Assembly (NCBI GenBank): GCA_964644045.1 | Contig: CAZXUK010000039.1 | Location: forward strand, 1 to 5,479 | Source: JAIOTG01 sp964644045 | Lineage (GTDB): Bacteria > Patescibacteriota > Patescibacteriia > Patescibacteriales > JAGXOH01 | DNA length: 5,479 nt | Direction: 5' to 3' | Notes under the pieces: generated by a model | Seen by the model: the letters and a program-made list of their open reading frames with translations, nothing else | Told to the model about the DNA's origin: nothing | Database searches by the model: none | Shown here: positions 5,265 through 5,479 of the stretch, one piece after another | How the letters are laid out: every line of letters starts with the position of its first letter | Numbering within the stretch: the stretch's first letter is position 1 | Program-made: the position numbers and the translations under genes

Positions 5265-5479
5265 CTAAATATTGTTTTGAATGGAGATAATATCGGAGCA
5301 TACCAACTGTTGTCTGGCGTTCAAATAAAGAGCAACCGGGTGCTCTTTTTTGTTGTTCCGGATGTTCTGGAGGTGGGCCACGGCGTCCCCGGCGGTCTTG
5401 ATCACGGGTAAGCTGTTGTCTTCCTTGTCAAAGGCGCGGTGGCTGAGTTCGAAGGCGGCCAGGAGCGCGCAGGCCTTGC
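5265..5479 (-). pseudogene. radC: RadC-like gene fragment, truncated inside the MPN/JAB domain (enters from right edge)
   Basis: The minus strand reads open from the window edge to a TAG at 5267-5265. The first part, KACALLAAFELSHRAF, matches the end of the RadC helix-hairpin-helix region. It is followed by the DAVAHL linker and HPVALYLNARQQLV, the first strands of the MPN/JAB domain. Family members continue from about here with a GT-N segment, the HPRE motif and the HNHPSG metal site. In this window the frame instead gives ISIQNNI and stops, so the JAMM metal-binding motif is missing and the product would not be a metal-dependent JAB enzyme. Codons are GC-rich down to about 5330 and then drift to AT-rich. 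The breakpoint is probably near 5279, where Gln replaces the expected Gly. A deliberately short relative is possible, but truncation by insertion or rearrangement is the simplest reading. Confidence 0.78.
5327..5351. terminator. terminator-like hairpin within the radC remnant
   Basis: AAAGAGCA (5327-5334) and TGCTCTTT (5341-5348) pair perfectly around the loop ACCGGG, and six Ts (5346-5351) close the element on the plus strand. On the minus strand the stem is followed by a weaker T-run (TTTATTTG). It lies in frame inside the RadC-like coding sequence (residues KKEHPVALYL), so it may be chance or may have arisen after the gene decayed. No plus-strand gene lies immediately upstream of it. Confidence 0.35.

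Noticed and set aside
1..5479. CRISPR array, tRNA genes, transposase or integrase
   Set aside because: Read on both strands, no spaced repeat series, cloverleaf or recombinase motifs were seen; any mobility gene would have to lie outside the window.

Overview
The window looks like a short, AT-rich accessory block set between two pieces of a radC-type gene. The organism is a bacterium using the standard code: TGA works as a stop in the ATGA overlaps at 545-548 and 3994-3991. Small compact genes, the RadC sequence style and the mix of divergent families would suit a Patescibacteria (CPR) genome or similar. That is an impression, not something the sequence proves.

Layout from left to right. (1) 1-61, minus strand: the first 20 codons of a radC homologue running off the left edge. 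(2) 62-275: a divergent intergenic region with a perfect inverted repeat (233-256) and a very strong Shine-Dalgarno (260-270). (3) 276-2384, plus strand: a tightly packed three-gene operon. It holds an unrecognised 90-residue basic protein, a full-length tyrosyl-tRNA synthetase (TyrRS, with HVGH and KMSKS), and a 190-residue protein. I read the last as a catalytically degenerate relative of the TyrRS catalytic domain, lacking both signature motifs. (4) 2383-2431: a GC-rich hairpin with T-runs on both strands, a shared terminator between convergent operons. (5) 5178-2450, minus strand: a three-gene operon of a compact two-domain phosphohistidine enzyme (PEP-synthase-like ATP-binding domain plus swivelling His domain), an alpha/beta hydrolase with an intact Ser-Asp-His triad, and a divergent member of the SAM hydroxide adenosyltransferase / chlorinase-fluorinase family. 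(6) 5179-5264: a very AT-rich promoter region with a 15-bp palindrome. (7) 5265-5479, minus strand: an internal stretch of a RadC-like gene that enters from the right edge and breaks off inside the MPN/JAB domain.

The two operons differ in translation signals. The plus-strand genes have clear Shine-Dalgarno sequences, while the minus-strand genes have none that I can see and rely on overlap or close spacing. The GC-rich radC coding at the right edge changes to AT-rich sequence near 5330. Together these suggest a mosaic accessory region inserted at, or recombined with, a radC locus. No integrase, transposase, CRISPR array or tRNA gene is visible in the window.

The best candidate for something undescribed is the plus-strand cassette: small basic protein, TyrRS with an altered binding-pocket residue, and a TyrRS-like pseudo-enzyme. 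It could be a two-subunit or regulated synthetase, or a pathway that uses activated tyrosine or tyrosyl-tRNA. The function is inference; the operon structure and motif losses are visible in the sequence.
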